NCBI GenBank assembly: GCA_037176885.1
Contig: JAWWNJ010000074.1
Span: 1,054,001 to 1,118,000 of the forward strand
Direction of reading: 5' to 3'
Source of the DNA: Favolaschia claudopus
Taxonomy: Eukaryota > Basidiomycota > Agaricomycetes > Agaricales > Mycenaceae
DNA length: 64,000 nt
Shown: positions 31,059 through 44,386 of the stretch, in pieces
Position numbering within the stretch: the stretch's first letter is position 1
Layout: each line of letters starts with the position of its first letter
The notes under the pieces: model-generated
What the model was told of the DNA's origin: nothing
The model's database searches: none
The model's input: only the letters and a program-made list of their open reading frames with translations
Position numbers and translations under genes: made by a program

Positions 31059-31467
31059 GCACCTGTCATCCAGGACCTCAGATTTTCGTGACACACGTGC
31101 AGATTCACACGCCCAAATCCGGACGATTTTGCCATTGCCGCAGGCCTACGGAAATTTTGGATCCATAAATCTTTCTAGGGGCACTACTAAAGTATCCAAG
31201 ACTAATTTTTCACGGCCTCAGTACACGAATATTGATAGCAGGTGTGGGTTCAACCAATTTTGATTGCTCGTCGAAAGCTCCGTCATTTCTGCATGTCTGC
31301 TGTTAGGAAAAGCGACCACTGCATTCTATCAGCCATCCAAACGTGCTCTAACTGCATATACACGCACACACCCACAAAAGGTGGTCGAACGAAGCCTCGC
31401 GTCCCAATCTGGACGTGAGAAATGTGACATGTCACATCAAAATCCGAGGTCCTGGATGACAGCTGCC
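31059..31467. mobile_element. Inverted-repeat element, about 410 bp
   Basis: GCACCTGTCATCCAGGACCT at the left pairs with AGGTCCTGGATGACAGCTGC at the right. No unambiguous target duplication. It abuts the palindrome on its left and the 31476 MITE on its right. Confidence 0.65.
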
Positions 31468-31475
31468 AGTACTTA

Positions 31476-31953
31476 CTGTAGCCTTGTGTATGGGTGAAAC
31501 GGACTTTCGACCTGAAACGCAAGGCGTGAAACCAGAAACGACCTGGGAGTTACGCGTGACACCTTAAAAACTTTGAAACGGCTGCAAGAAACAGCTTCAA
31601 AATAGTGGCTAGAAACGACAGTTCTCGAGGTAAATATTGATTTCGAGCTTACAATGACTGCCAGGACCTTCTTATCTGGGTAAAAATTAACTTGAAGCTA
31701 GGATTCAAAGGCAAATTTGTCAGTCCCGACCGTCCCACTGTCAAATACAGGCCAGAAATTCAGCCAGGAGCATTGCTTTGGAATCCAGAAGAAAATTCGA
31801 ACAGCAAAGAATAAATTCAGCAGCAAAATTGGATTTTTTGTCATTTCTGTGTCACGCACCTTTCAGTGAAACCAGCCCTGCGTTTCGCGTGACGGTTGAA
31901 ACGAAACGGAGTCTGCGTGACGCGTTACGTTTCACCCATACACAAGGCTACAG
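31476..31953. mobile_element. MITE, 478 bp (CTGTAGCCTTGTGTATGGG family, unbroken copy)
   Basis: CTGTAGCCTTGTGTATGGGT at the left has its exact reverse complement at the right, flanked by TA (31474-31475 and 31954-31955). GTTACGCGTGAC and GTGACGCGTTACG occur near the ends. Copies: 37934-39224 (with insertions), and two end fragments at 58582 and 59180. Confidence 0.85.
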
Positions 31954-33861
31954 TAGTTTCAGACTAGCGTATGGAATTGAAATTTGAATGTCAGCGAGGT
32001 GCCGTGAGCATCAGATTCTGCACTGACACGTGCACCGAGTGAGCATGGTTATCACCTGAGCTTGAAATAAGTATTTGATCGTTAGCGTCAGGCAGTGTGT
32101 GCGCGGAAGGCGCTTGAGTGTGAATGTAAGTCGCGGGTGACTGATGCTCTTCGGGGATTGGAAAGAGAACCAGAGGCAAGCCTTTGAGGAATTATGGATT
32201 CAAGTGAATCAGCGCGAGATGTGGTATGGTTGAAAAGCAATGAGCAAATTGCGAAGGAGAAATGCGAAGCGACGGTATTGAGAGAGTAGAGAGGCCTTAA
32301 GGGACGCCCCAGGGAGCTAAATGGAAATGCTTGACCAGGAAGGGGTATTTTATGTGAATGGCGGGGAAAAATTTGAGCCTTGAAAGAAATGAGATCACTT
32401 TAACCGTGGATGTGAGCATTGGAAGGCAACATTGAGCATAGATGCGAATGGAAAGTGTAGCCGGACGAGATGTCGCTGAAGACATCGTCATAAAACGTGA
32501 GGTAATTCGAGATTACTGAGGCTAGACATCAGAATGACGCCGACTCTAGTGTGAAAGGTGAGAGATAAGTACGCGTGTGTGTGAATGGTTAGCCACTGGG
32601 CCGGGATGAGATCGTGCAACATGATGGAAAATCGGTGTGAGCTTGAGTATGAAAATGAGAGTTTCATCACTTTGGCATTGATGCAATATGTAGTACGAAA
32701 ATTAGAGGGAATGAAGGTGTAGTTTCAATGGCAGAGATTGGAAGGTTGAAGGGCTAAATTCTCAGACTTGAATAGGAAGCTGAATTTCAACCGTAGATCT
32801 TGCTTTAAGACGCGAACTAAAATTGAAAACATACGATAAGATGAATGTGATTTCGCGAAGGCGACTCGGAGAACATCGCGAAACCAAAATCCCAAGAATT
32901 GTGGTGCGTCATCGAGATTGGACTGCTTGGACTTGCGAGTCTTGAACATGAATGCGAGGGGTCGAGATAGAGGGCTTGAGTATGGATAGGGCGGAGAATG
33001 CAAATATGATTCGTGAATATTTCGAAGGATAGAGCGTGGATCATGAGGGAAACCGTGCGGTGATATTTGATCGTGAAAGATGATTTGCCAATTTTGACGG
33101 TAGGAGCGCGCTCAAGCAGCGCGCGCCTGCCGCTTCGCCTCTAGCACCCTGAAGCGGAGGGCTTGAGTAGCGAAGTGGAAATTGCAGAGTCGATCTGGAG
33201 ATGTCAGTCGCCGCAAAAATGCGCGGGAGCTCACAGGAATAATACATGAACTGCGAATACGAACGCTCCGCTTGTGGGGGTGCAGAAATATTGAACAAGC
33301 CGAACGTTGACGCGAGAATGCACGAATGCATAAATCATAACCGTGAACGCTCGACTTGCGTGATGGAATGATACTATACCAGTCACGAACACCAACTTCA
33401 AGCAGCTAGATTCGCTGGGGTGCAGAGATTCTTAAACTTGAACTGTAATCCGGGAATGCGCAGATGCGTGAATCATCATTGCTAACGCTCGCCGCGCGGA
33501 AATGTGTCGTGAATGATGAGCTCTAGCGAGGTGAGAGAGGGTGAACGGGAAGTCGATGGTGGTGGTAAGTAGAAGAAGAGGAGAAGCTCGGATCAGGTCA
33601 CATCAGATCGGCCCCTCTCTGCTGCATCACAAAACGGCACACTGTCTTCCCAGGCTTAGACAGTGTTTCTTACCCGTGAAGACACAATCTGATTTCATTC
33701 GTTCGTTTCCTCCCCAGAACACGCCGCCCACAATTCAGTCGCCTCGCTAGAGTATGAACTTTATGATATGCTTTCAAGCATTCCTCAGCGCGACAGTCTC
33801 ACTCGGAAGGTGCGATACAATATGATCTTTTTAATTCTATACTTATGTTTTCATTCACAGC
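31954..33861. other. No gene recognised; imperfect duplication at 33260-33500
   Basis: Minus frames of 60-100 codons succeed each other without any recognisable domain. Around 33270-33360 and 33415-33500 a segment with GGGGTGCAGA and GAATGC(A/G)C(A/G)GATGC(A/G)TGAATCAT is duplicated imperfectly. The last part (33760-33861) has an intron-like end (TTCATTCACAG) leading into the CDC48-derived exon. Confidence 0.35.
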
Positions 33862-37870
<4,009 letters not shown>

Positions 37871-40247
37871 CCTACATTCAACATCCCCGGTGCAGATGCA
37901 ACGGTCGAGGAGCTGCGTGAGGTATTGAGCTTACTGTAGCCTTGTGTATGGGTGAAACGTAACGCGTCACGTAGACTCCGTTTCGTTTCAACCGTCACGC
38001 GAAACGCAGGGCTGGTTTCACTGAAAGGTGCGTGACACAGAAATGACAAAAAAACCAATTTTGCTGGTGAATTTATTTGTGCTGTTCGAATTTTCTTCTG
38101 GATTCCAAAGCAATAGCCTGTTTGCGATGCAGCCATTTAAGTCGGAAAATCCGAAAATACCTGATCAGTACTTACCGACCTATCAGGCCTGGTCAGATTC
38201 CGGGGGAGGCTGATCAGCACTTATCAGCTCCATATCAGCTCTCGTCAGCGCAGGGGAAAATTCTACCACATTTGACTGAAAAGTTTAACTCGGCAGGCAA
38301 GTGTCACCTCTCCCACGGTTGCTTGGTACATTTTCCGCGCGAAAAAAGGTGCAAAACCATCTAGAACTGGTAAAATGGCCCAGCCAAAGGTCGTCCAAGC
38401 AAGGTACATGGTTCAGGTCATGACCTTCCAACGTTTCCACTGTATGACGCAGTCGTGCTCCACACATAACATAAAAAGTGAACCTAAGTGTTAGAAATTA
38501 AATTGTGTATTTAGAATTATAACCTCATTAACTAGAATACTGAAGTAAAGTAAAGTAAAGCAATTGCAAAAGTAGCACTTGTAATAACCCTTCAAGCGAA
38601 GGGTGAAATGAAAGACTTTTGTTAATTACGGCGAGCACAAGCTGATCAGTGTGTATCAGCACCGGTCAGTACAGATAACTCGCGGTCAGACTGACGAGCT
38701 GATAAGGGGTTATCGGCCCTTTCTGCAGGGTATCAGACCCCCTCCGAGCTGACGGCCTGATCAGCGCATATGCGCGCATATTCGGGCATGTCAGGCATTT
38801 TCGGATTTTCCGACAATTTGAATGGCTAATGGCTACGCAAGTGCCCGAATTCCGGCGTATTGACGAAAGCTATGCCCGGTCTGAGCATCCAATTTTCATT
38901 CCAAATAGCTCTTCTTGACTTCGACATAAAAGTTTAGCCCATCAAACCCTGGCTGAATTTCCGGTCTGTATCTTACGGTGGGACGGTCGGGACTGACAAA
39001 ATTCCCATTTTCACTCAGATAAGAAGGTCCTGGCAGTCATTGTAAGCTCGAAATCATGATTTACCTCGAGAACTGTCGTTTCTAGCCACTATTTTGAAGC
39101 TGTTTCTTGCAGCCGTTTCAAAGTTTTTGAGGTGTCACGCGTAACTCCCAGGTCGTTTCTGGTTTCACGCCTTGCGTTTCAGGTCACGCTCGAAAGTCCG
39201 TTTCACCCATACACAAGGCTACAGTATACTTGCTTTTGACGACGATTCTGATTTTTTTTTTTTTTTTTTTTTTTTTTTCATGTAGGCCTTGAGAGAAACC
39301 CAGTTAGAGCTAGCTCGTACTCAAGTAGAACTGCGTGCCTACCAGACTATTACTCAGACAGCGAGCAGCGGCAAGAAGAAACCTCAAGCTAATCCGCAGA
39401 ATTATCTCAACGATATGCAAGCTTTGGGAAAAAGCTTTGTGCTCATGCATGAGCCTTGGCTCACTCCCGGCGTTTTTGGTGCTCGTCCCGCTGACGGCCC
39501 ACCTGCGCATGGTACTGCAGAAGAAATTGATGCCGTCTTCAAGTCATCTCGGCTCTACAATCTCTTGCTTACCTGCATTCTGTATGAGCACGTTCCCGCG
39601 AAATTCCACTCGCTAGTCGACGCGTCTTCTTTTCCGGGTTTCAAAGATAATGTCAGCTCCAGTGTACTGCTGACTTTTTTACCCTGACTATCTTGCAGTT
39701 TTTGAGATACATGAGCGTTGGACGCTCCAACTTTGTTGAGCGTCTTAAACAGTCCTGGGAGAAACTGCAGACAGAATCTGGGATCAAGAAAACCCCAGAT
39801 GAGTTCTTATACTTTCCTGGAGACGACAAGACGAAACCGCCCTCACTTTCTCCCCCAATTTTCTATTCCAACTTGAAGAAGGACGCGGGGGGCTGGCTGC
39901 TTAACCCTATTCTTCCATTGGTGAGTTCAGCTTTCTCTGCTCCGGATCTGGAAGACTCAATTTGATACTTGTAGAGTTTGCGATGCCTTCTGTACGGCCC
40001 CACTAGCATCAAGGACAACGGCAAGGCAAAGCCTACGTCAAAGACATACGGCATCATCTGGAACATCCAGGAATTAACCGCCATTACAATACATAGTTAT
40101 AAAAGCTGTCGAGATAGTTATCGTACCTTACTTCTACTTTTTACTCGCACTTCGTACACACTCGCTCAATCTACATTGTTCAAGTTCTGTGTGCTGTGCG
40201 ACGGGAGTCACCCAACTTTACACTTTTTTGAACTCTACTCGGGCTGA
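37871..40247 (+). CDS. Unknown Agaricomycete protein, at least four exons, 5' end missing
   Basis: Exons read in one phase: 37871-37921 (PTFNIPGADATVEELRE), 39286-39651 (ALRETQLELARTQVELRAYQ, a probable coiled coil, then LGKSFVLMHEPWLTPGVFG, VFKSSRLYNLLLTCILYEHV), 39699-39920 (FLRYMSVGRSNFVERLKQSW, EFLYFPGDDKT) and 39975-40247 (SLRCLLYGPTSIKDNGKAKP, TYGIIWNIQELT). Introns of 47 and 54 bp have GTCAGC-TTGCAG and GTGAGT-TTGTAG ends and are all phase 0. The first intron (37922-39285) is swollen by a nested element. The later part resembles mushroom proteins of unknown function. The last exon after KTYGIIWNIQELTAI loses protein character, so the true 3' end may be replaced. Function unknown; a captured fragment is possible. 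Confidence 0.45.
38113..38945. mobile_element. Nested insertion related to the 22359 MITE, itself interrupted
   Basis: GTTTGCGATGCAGCCATT (38120-38137) and, after an interruption, TGAATGGCTAATGGCTACGC with GAGCATCCAATTTTCATTCC match the MITE at 22359-22567 read backwards. Its right terminus is missing or altered. Confidence 0.6.
38142..38813. mobile_element. Innermost element with TCGGAAAATCCGAAAAT ends
   Basis: TCGGAAAATCCGAAAATACC at the left is matched by GGCATTTTCGGATTTTCCGA at the right. Next to both ends are CTGATCAG and TATCAG words. A similar end (GTCGGAAAATCCGAAATCAG) occurs at 60795. No clean target duplication. Confidence 0.65.
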
Positions 40248-41182
40248 CCAAAAGTAACCGGGATCGGAAATTGCGTGTTTTCAACCAGATTTTGTGGGTG
40301 ACTGCGGGGCAAATGAACTCTATTGGTAGTGTATGAACATATACCATTGCATACAAAGCAGGCAAAAGGCTGCATGGTCTCTTTGTCCTATTATTACACA
40401 TTCTTTTATGTATGCTTTGAGGCGGGAAATTAGTGTGCCGAGTTGCCTCTCTCACTGAACAACGGAAAACACCTGGCAACCTTAGATATCGGATTTGTGG
40501 ACTATTGGGATAGTGAGCACTTTTTTGAGGTCTCACTGGCCTGAAATTCCGGCATCTCTCCTTCAGAGAGCGCAAACATGTCCGAATTTGTCCAATTTCA
40601 AAGATTGATTCACCAAGACAAAACAAAACATTACATGCCATGCCCATACCATGGAAGCCGTAAAAAAAATAATTTAGAGGAGCCCTGTAAGTGAAGTTGT
40701 TTGAGTTTCGAAATTCCTCTCGCAAAAGCGAAATTCCGGCCAAACAATCAGACAACTCCGAAATTGATTTTTCCAACACAGCAAGAAAATTTTCTCACAG
40801 AAATACCTCCCACCCAGGGTGTACCTCTAGTAAAATTATTGAGATTTGGAACTTGGATGAAGCAAAACGGTGCAGCCATTCTTGAGATATCGCGCTTGCA
40901 AGTTTGCCAAAATTGCAAAACAGCCAAAAGTGGCCAACTTCAGAGCGCGATATCTCAACAACGGCTGCACCGTTTGACTTTATTCAAGTTGTAGAGTCAA
41001 GCAGTCTTGATGGCGCTACAAGCCAGTCCAAACTATCATTCGAACAAAAGAAGTCCCGTTGACTTACAAAATTGAGGTTTTGAACTACAAGATTGTTTGG
41101 CCATTTTCGGCCAAACATCAATCATTTTTGATCTTGGTGATGGTCAGTAATTTGTTGCGGGTAAAGCTTACATACACTCAGC
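40248..41182. other. No gene seen; inverted repeat at 40837-40997
   Basis: AAAACGGTGCAGCC (40863-40876) and GGCTGCACCGTTT (40963-40975), together with GAGATATCGCGC (40883-40894) and GCGCGATATCTC (40945-40956), form an imperfect palindrome of about 150 bp. The remainder is AT-rich and unassigned. Confidence 0.5.
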
Positions 41183-41299
41183 ACCTGGAATCATACAAAA
41201 AAGGTGCAAAGACGGCCGAGATCGGTCAAAGAACAGACCGTACCTAGAATCATACAAAAAGGTGCAAAGACGGCCGAGATCAGTCAAAGAACAGACCGT
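41183..41299 (+). repeat. Tandem duplication, two units of about 58 bp
   Basis: CCTGGAATCATACAAAAAAG and what follows to ACAGACCGTA (41183-41241) is repeated from CCTAGAATCATACAAAAAGG (41242-41299) with three or four differences. Confidence 0.85.
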
Positions 41300-41499
41300 C
41301 CATGACTTTTTCTCACCACGAGTAAAATAATTTCTTCTTCTCGTTCTATTCGTGCAAGATCGCATTCTGCACCTTCTTTCGACGCTCTCGCTGATCTTGA
41401 GATCGACGCCGCTTAGCTATGTTCCTATGCAAAGACAACCAGCAAGCAAAAGAACAAGTCCTGTTGCGAATACTCCCAGCAAGTTTAATGTTACCGCGA

Positions 41500-41635
41500 C
41501 TTGGACTCAAGTCTCCCAAGTTGACTTACTCAAGTCGACAGGAGTCGAGTCAAGTCGGCTTACTAAGTCTGACTTCACCGGACTCGAGTTCAGCGTGAGT
41601 CGACTTGAAGTCACTTGAGTAGACTCAAGTCGGGA
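41500..41635. repeat. Cluster of GACTCAAGTC/GACTTGAGT words
   Basis: Within 135 bp the words GACTT, AAGTC, GACTCAAGTC, AGTCGACTTGAAGTC and ACTTGAGTAGACTCAAGTC recur in both orientations with irregular spacing of about 10-15 bp, giving many small hairpins. Confidence 0.6.
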
Positions 41636-41788
41636 TAAATAATGAATATCTTGTGATAGTGTAAAGAACTTTGTTTGCGGTCGATTGAAAGTGTTCAGAC
41701 ACGTTTAAAATTGGTTACTGGTACTGAATCCGGATTGACGGGAAGAAAACTGATTGGACGATGAAATACGGTGAAACAAAGGGATTTT

Positions 41789-42537
41789 CTACCAATATTT
41801 TGCTTCAACGAGATCCGGGATGTCCTCAGACTCGGAATCGGAGTCCTCGAGGCCATGGTTTGTGGTATATGTTATGCAGTAGGCGTAGTACATTGCCTTC
41901 CCAGAGGGAGGCGACCAGATATCACAAGAGAGATTTGTTGAAGCTGAAGGCGGGTGGTGAGTGGTCCAAGAAGTCGTAGAAGCACGGGAAGCTGCTTCAA
42001 AAGCGGCGCGCTGAACGAGGAGACGATGTAGACTGTCGCAGAGTTGCTGTGTTTGATGTGAGTGATGTCATTGTTTGTGATCAGTGCTGAGGGCAAACTT
42101 ACGTCAATCTGGAGCTCCGCACTCTCCCTCATCAACTGAATCTGGTCGGTGGAGACCTCGACCACAGCAATCTCATCTAGGAGGCGCTTATCGACGGCCA
42201 ATACGAGACTAAGGAGCCGTTGTATGTTTGGCTGTAGGTTCCGCTCCACAGATCTTCGACGGAGCCTGAGACGCTCAGGGGCGGTAGCTTTGGTATGGTA
42301 CTCATAAATCTCCGGGAGGAACACTACGACAGAAGAATAAGACTGGGTTTCAAATCTGTACTTCAACGGAACTCACCGCATTGTCCACCACAATGTATGG
42401 TACTGGCGGTGCTCGCATCGAAGTTCTCGGCAACTGGCTGTGTGCGCTCGGTTTACAATTGGAAAGCTCTTGGTAGCGTTGCAACCTGCACAGTATGTCT
42501 ATATGCTACTTACAAGCCGAATGGAAGCATCTTTTCA
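41789..42537 (-). CDS. Unknown host protein, 5' part cut off by the copia element
   Basis: Three exons chain in phase on the minus strand: one ending at 42377 (VAENFDASTASTIHCGGQC), 42323-42103 (FLPEIYEYHTKATAPERLRL, ending SAELQID) and 42046-41789 (QLCDSLHRLLVQRAAFEAAS, ending SEDIPDLVEAKYW). Introns are 42324-42376 (53 bp, GTGAGT-CGTAG) and 42047-42102 (56 bp, GTAAGT-ACACAG). The helical middle could be a coiled coil and the end is acidic (DSDSESED). I recognise no family. An intron probably starts at 42513 and ends before 42437; the first exon appears to lie across the copia insertion, with ATG candidates to the right of 47772. A frame such as KRCFHSA at 42537-42514 would fit, but it rests on splice guesses. 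Confidence 0.5.
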
Positions 42538-42845
42538 TAACAGAATCTGAAAATGCGCGGAAGGCGCAATAACCTCAGTCTCCCGCAATGTGGGATGAAA
42601 GACTATATATTAAATACCTGAAAATGCGCGGAAGGCGCAGTAACTACACAATGAGTAAGTAAATACAAGTAGGTAGATAGATAGAGAACTCACCCTCAGT
42701 CTCCCGCAATGTGGGTTGAAAGACTGAGGGTGGTGGACAGACGAGCACGGTTTATATGTAAGAACAAGGCTGTATGATAAGTATCAGATATCTATCAAGG
42801 GCCGGAGCGGCGGGGCGGCTACCCGGAATAATTCATATTCTGACA
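42538..42845 (-). repeat. 3' LTR of the copia element
   Basis: On the coding strand it begins TGTCAGAATATGAATT and ends CAGATTCTGTTA. Two copies of CTGAAAATGCGCGGAAGGCG and of CTCAGTCTCCCGCAATGTGG lie inside each LTR. The pol frame ends within it at 42833. Confidence 0.9.
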
Positions 42846-44386
42846 CCCCCACTCGACCCAGGCCGTAGTCCCATAGATAGACAGAATTTGGAGTGCTTGT
42901 CATGAGATAAAGGTTTTGTGAAAATATCGGCCACCATTTCATCTGTAGGATACCACAAGACAATACATTCTCCGGTGCGAACCAAGTCATCACGAACAAA
43001 ATGATATTTTCTTTGTATATGCTGAGTCCTAGCGCGGTATTGTGGATCCTGGGACAGAATAATGGCAGCTCGATTATCACATCTCAACTCAGTGGGATTT
43101 CTCTGATGTTGACCTAGTTCGTCAAAAAAGGATCTTAACCATGCTAGATGTTGTCCTGCATTTGCAAGTCCAATGTATTCACTCTCAGTAGAAGATAGAG
43201 CGACCATGGATTGCCGACGGCTAGACCATCCGATTGCTCCAGAGTTGACAATGAACACATAACCAGAAGTAGAACGAGATGTATCTCTGTCTCCATTCCA
43301 ATTGGCATCACTGTATCCCAGAAATTGCATGTCCATGCTGATGTCAGCCCCGTTGTATACAAGTTCCCAATGACGGGTGCCTTTGAGGTATCGAAGAAGT
43401 CGTTTTGCTGCTGCCCAATGAATTCTCTTTGGCTTTGCACTAAATCGACCAAGTACTCCTACACTGTATGCAAGATCTGGTCGAGTACCTAGCATGGCAT
43501 ACATAGCAGACCCGATTACACTTTGATATGGAACAATAGATCCACCTTCGACAATAGCCATATGGGTAATGATACTGTCGTCATCAGGGTCATTCTCTGT
43601 GAGCGGGGTTCCAGTAGACATAGGCGTGAATACAGGTTTGCAGTCTGTCATGCCATAGCGAGAAAGGACTTTGTCAATATACTGACGCTGGTTCAGTGCA
43701 ATGGTGCGCTTCTTACGGTTTCGAACGATCTCGATCCCAAGGAGGTATTTGGCTGGACCTAGGTCTCGCATCTTAAAAGTAGATGAAAGCATTCTTTTGA
43801 CTTTGGAAAAGAATTCTTTAGAAGTTGCAGCAACAAGAAGATCATCAACATAGACCACAACAAAACAAGTCTGTTTGCCTTCTTTATAAACATAAAGGCA
43901 GGTCTCTGAATTCAAGCGATGAAATCCGAGTTTTAGGATCTCTGTGTCAAAAGTCCTGTTCCAAGTTCTCCCAGCTTGTTTAAGACCATACAATGAACGC
44001 TTGAGTCGCCAGCAGTGACCTTCTGGAATTTCAACACCATCTGGAGGCATCATGTAGATTTCTTCCTCCAGTTTACCATTGAGGTAGGCTTGTGAAACAT
44101 CCAGCTGATCCAGTTCTAAGTCATATTTGGCAGCAAGAGCACAAATGATGCGAACAGACTCAAGATTGGCAGTGGGCGCAAAAACTTCTTTGTAGTCAAC
44201 ACCTTCTTTCTGAGTATCTCCTCTGGCAACGATTCGGACTTTGTAACGAGCAATTTTGCCTGTTTCATCCACTTTGACTTTGGGAACCACTTTGGATTTA
44301 ATAGGCTTGACACCGTCTGGTATGGGAACAACATCATAGACATCATTTGCTCGGAAACCAGCAAGTTCCTCTTCAAGTCCAGCTTT
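42833..44386 (-). CDS. Copia Pol, reverse transcriptase and RNase H part
   Basis: The frame continues from the stop at 44387-44389 without further interruption. RT starts near RYKVRIVARGDTQKEGVDY, passes LDVSQAYLNGKLEEEIYM and LYGLKQAGRTWN, and has the catalytic FVVVYVDDLLVAA. RNase H follows with YSDANWNGDRDTSRSTSGY, LSSTESEYIGLANAGQHLAW and CDNRAAIILSQDPQYRARTQ, ending HDKHSKFCLSMGL. These copy element RNA to DNA in particles and remove the RNA strand. Key aspartates are intact. The nearest ATG is at 44290, but that start would remove nothing essential for RT; whether it is used is unknown. Ends inside the 3' LTR at 42833. Confidence 0.92.
   Translation of the reverse strand, partial: KAGLEEELAGFRANDVYDVVPIPDGVKPIKSKVVPKVKVDETGKIARYKVRIVARGDTQKEGVDYKEVFAPTANLESVRIICALAAKYDLELDQLDVSQAYLNGKLEEEIYMMPPDGVEIPEGHCWRLKRSLYGLKQAGRTWNRTFDTEILKLGFHRLNSETCLYVYKEGKQTCFVVVYVDDLLVAATSKEFFSKVKRMLSSTFKMRDLGPAKYLLGIEIVRNRKKRTIALNQRQYIDKVLSRYGMTDCKPVFTPMSTGTPLTENDPDDDSIITHMAIVEGGSIVPYQSVIGSAMYAMLGTRPDLAYSVGVLGRFSAKPKRIHWAAAKRLLRYLKGTRHWELVYNGADISMDMQFLGYSDANWNGDRDTSRSTSGYVFIVNSGAIGWSSRRQSMVALSSTESEYIGLANAGQHLAWLRSFFDELGQHQRNPTELRCDNRAAIILSQDPQYRARTQHIQRKYHFVRDDLVRTGECIVLWYPTDEMVADIFTKPLSHDKHSKFCLSMGLRPGSSGGVRI

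Larger units (their letters stand above)
37934..39224. mobile_element. MITE of the 31476 family, enlarged by nested insertions, inside an intron
   Basis: CTGTAGCCTTGTGTATGGGT at the left and its reverse complement at the right, TA at 37932-37933 and 39225-39226. The outer parts align, in reverse orientation, with 31476-31953. Between about 38113 and 38945 the alignment is broken by other elements. It lies between donor 37922 and acceptor 39285. Confidence 0.8.

Noticed and set aside
39251..39278. Run of about 26 T as the poly(A) mark of a retrocopy
   Set aside because: It stands just before a splice acceptor in the retained intron of the 37871-40247 gene, whose other introns are present; there is no target duplication.
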